7,031 nucleotides of DNA from Brevundimonas sp. UBA4609 (GTDB lineage Bacteria > Pseudomonadota > Alphaproteobacteria > Caulobacterales > Caulobacteraceae): positions 1 to 7,031 of the forward strand of contig DGIZ01000164.1 in the NCBI GenBank assembly GCA_002386585.1. The letters run 5' to 3'. Position numbers and translations under genes: made by a program. Under the pieces are notes generated by a model that did not search any database, was not told the origin of the DNA, and saw only the letters and a list, made by a program, of their open reading frames with translations. Below are positions 6,118-7,031 of this stretch, one piece after another (positions within the stretch are counted from its first letter, which is position 1; every line of letters begins with the position of its first letter).

Positions 6118-7031
6118 ATGACCTCCGACGACGACTACGCCTTCGAGGGCGCGGCCCCGCAGCCCGCCCGCGACAACAATCCGCCGCTGTCGATCTCGGA
6201 GCTGAGCTTCGCGCTGAAGCGCACGCTGGAGGAACGCTTCGGCCATGTGCGGCTTCGCGGCGAAATCTCCAAGGTGAACCGCCACGCCTCGGGCCACGTC
6301 TATCTGACGCTGAAAGACGACAAATCCGCCATCGACGGCGTGATCTGGAAGGGCGTGGTGCGCGGCCTGGGCGTCCAGCCCGAGACGGGGCTGGAGGTCA
6401 TCGTCACCGGCAAGATCACCTCCTATCCGGCGCGCTCCTCCTATCAGATCGTGATCGAGAGCATGGAAGCGGCGGGCGCAGGCGCCCTGCTGGCCCAGCT
6501 GGAGCGGTTGAAGGTCCGCTTGCGCGACGAGGGCCTGTTCGACCCGGCGAAGAAGCAAACTCTGCCGACCTTCCCCGCGACCATCGGCGTCATCACCAGC
6601 CCGACCGGCGCCGTGATCCGCGACATCCTGCACCGGATCGCCGAACGCTGGCCCTGCCGCGTCATCGTCTGGCCGGTGGTGGTTCAGGGCGACGCCGCCT
6701 GCGGCCAGGTGTCCAACGCCATCCGCGGCTTCGACCAGATGACGCCGGACGGCCCGATCCCGCGCCCCGACCTGCTGATCGTCGCGCGCGGCGGCGGCTC
6801 GGTCGAGGATCTGTGGTGCTTCAACGACGAAGGGCTGGCGCGCACGGTCGCGGCCGCCCGCATCCCCATCATCTCGGCCGTCGGGCACGAAACCGACACC
6901 ACCTTGATCGACTTCGTGTCGGACCGCCGGGCGCCGACCCCGACCGGGGCGGCCGAAATCGCCACCCCGGTGCTGGCCGACCTGCGCTGGGCGCTCAGCG
7001 ATCTGGAAGGCCGCCTGTCGTGCGCCGGGGC
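6118..7031 (+). CDS. xseA: Exodeoxyribonuclease VII large subunit (C-terminus beyond the window)
   Basis: XseA with several copies of XseB forms exonuclease VII, which degrades single-stranded DNA from both ends and acts in DNA repair in the cytoplasm. The window holds the first 304 codons; family members are roughly 450-550 residues, so the long coiled-coil C-terminal region is missing. After a variable acidic head (1-22), the OB-fold domain spans about 24-117 ([37 protein letters not shown]). The catalytic domain follows, with [18 protein letters not shown] (157-174), [16 protein letters not shown] (223-238) and [20 protein letters not shown] (253-272). Asp169, Arg224, His257 and Asp260 correspond, by my recollection, to the essential Asp, Arg, His and Asp of E. 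coli XseA. The gene is divergent from the purD-side cluster. Confidence 0.97.
   Translation, partial: MTSDDDYAFEGAAPQPARDNNPPLSISELSFALKRTLEERFGHVRLRGEISKVNRHASGHVYLTLKDDKSAIDGVIWKGVVRGLGVQPETGLEVIVTGKITSYPARSSYQIVIESMEAAGAGALLAQLERLKVRLRDEGLFDPAKKQTLPTFPATIGVITSPTGAVIRDILHRIAERWPCRVIVWPVVVQGDAACGQVSNAIRGFDQMTPDGPIPRPDLLIVARGGGSVEDLWCFNDEGLARTVAAARIPIISAVGHETDTTLIDFVSDRRAPTPTGAAEIATPVLADLRWALSDLEGRLSCAG

Noticed and set aside
5875..6888. Minus-strand frame of 337 codons opposite xseA and running into the small membrane-protein gene
   Set aside because: The translation is Gly/Asp/Arg/His-rich and lies antisense to the unmistakable XseA domains.

Overview
The window is compact, high-GC bacterial chromosome. 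Protein features point to an alphaproteobacterium, most likely a Caulobacterales member such as Brevundimonas or Caulobacter: purD lies divergently near xseA, an arrangement I recall as common in alphaproteobacteria; there is an L,D-transpeptidase of the alphaproteobacterial YkuD_2 type, a DUF983 protein, and several genes without a Shine-Dalgarno sequence. The genus is an inference. I see no mobile element, CRISPR array, tRNA or rRNA. No gap between genes exceeds 160 bp.

Layout, left to right. (1) 1-1114, minus: N-terminal 371 residues of a large exported beta-rich protein that runs off the left edge. (2) 1115-1272: divergent intergenic region with a TTAA-N6-TTAAC motif resembling a CtrA box and a perfect 18-bp palindrome. 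(3) 1273-1725, plus: DUF983 protein with a four-cysteine zinc-ribbon-like head and two membrane segments. (4) 1754-3070, minus: secreted metal-dependent amidohydrolase of the prolidase/dipeptidase-like group, convergent with DUF983. (5) 3198-3896, plus: L,D-transpeptidase-family lipoprotein with a twin-arginine-like signal, divergent from the amidohydrolase. (6) 3905-4033: an REP/REPIN-like element, with two GC-rich hairpins inside a perfect 11-bp outer inverted repeat, filling the space between convergent genes. (7) 4040-5317, minus: purD. (8) 5390-5812 and 5828-5971, minus: a two-gene cluster encoding a PRC-barrel-like lipoprotein and a 47-residue membrane protein, both with strong Shine-Dalgarno sites. 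(9) 6118 to the right edge, plus: xseA, large subunit of exonuclease VII, truncated by the window.

Functionally the window mixes housekeeping (purine synthesis, DNA repair) with envelope proteins: at least five of the eight products are exported or membrane-bound. The amidohydrolase and transpeptidase share a divergent promoter region and could both act in the periplasm on peptide or peptidoglycan material, but nothing in the sequence proves a joint role. I found no convincing new defence or mobile system. The items most worth a second look are the REP-like element, the intergenic palindrome, the small-protein/lipoprotein pair and the unnamed exported protein at the left edge.
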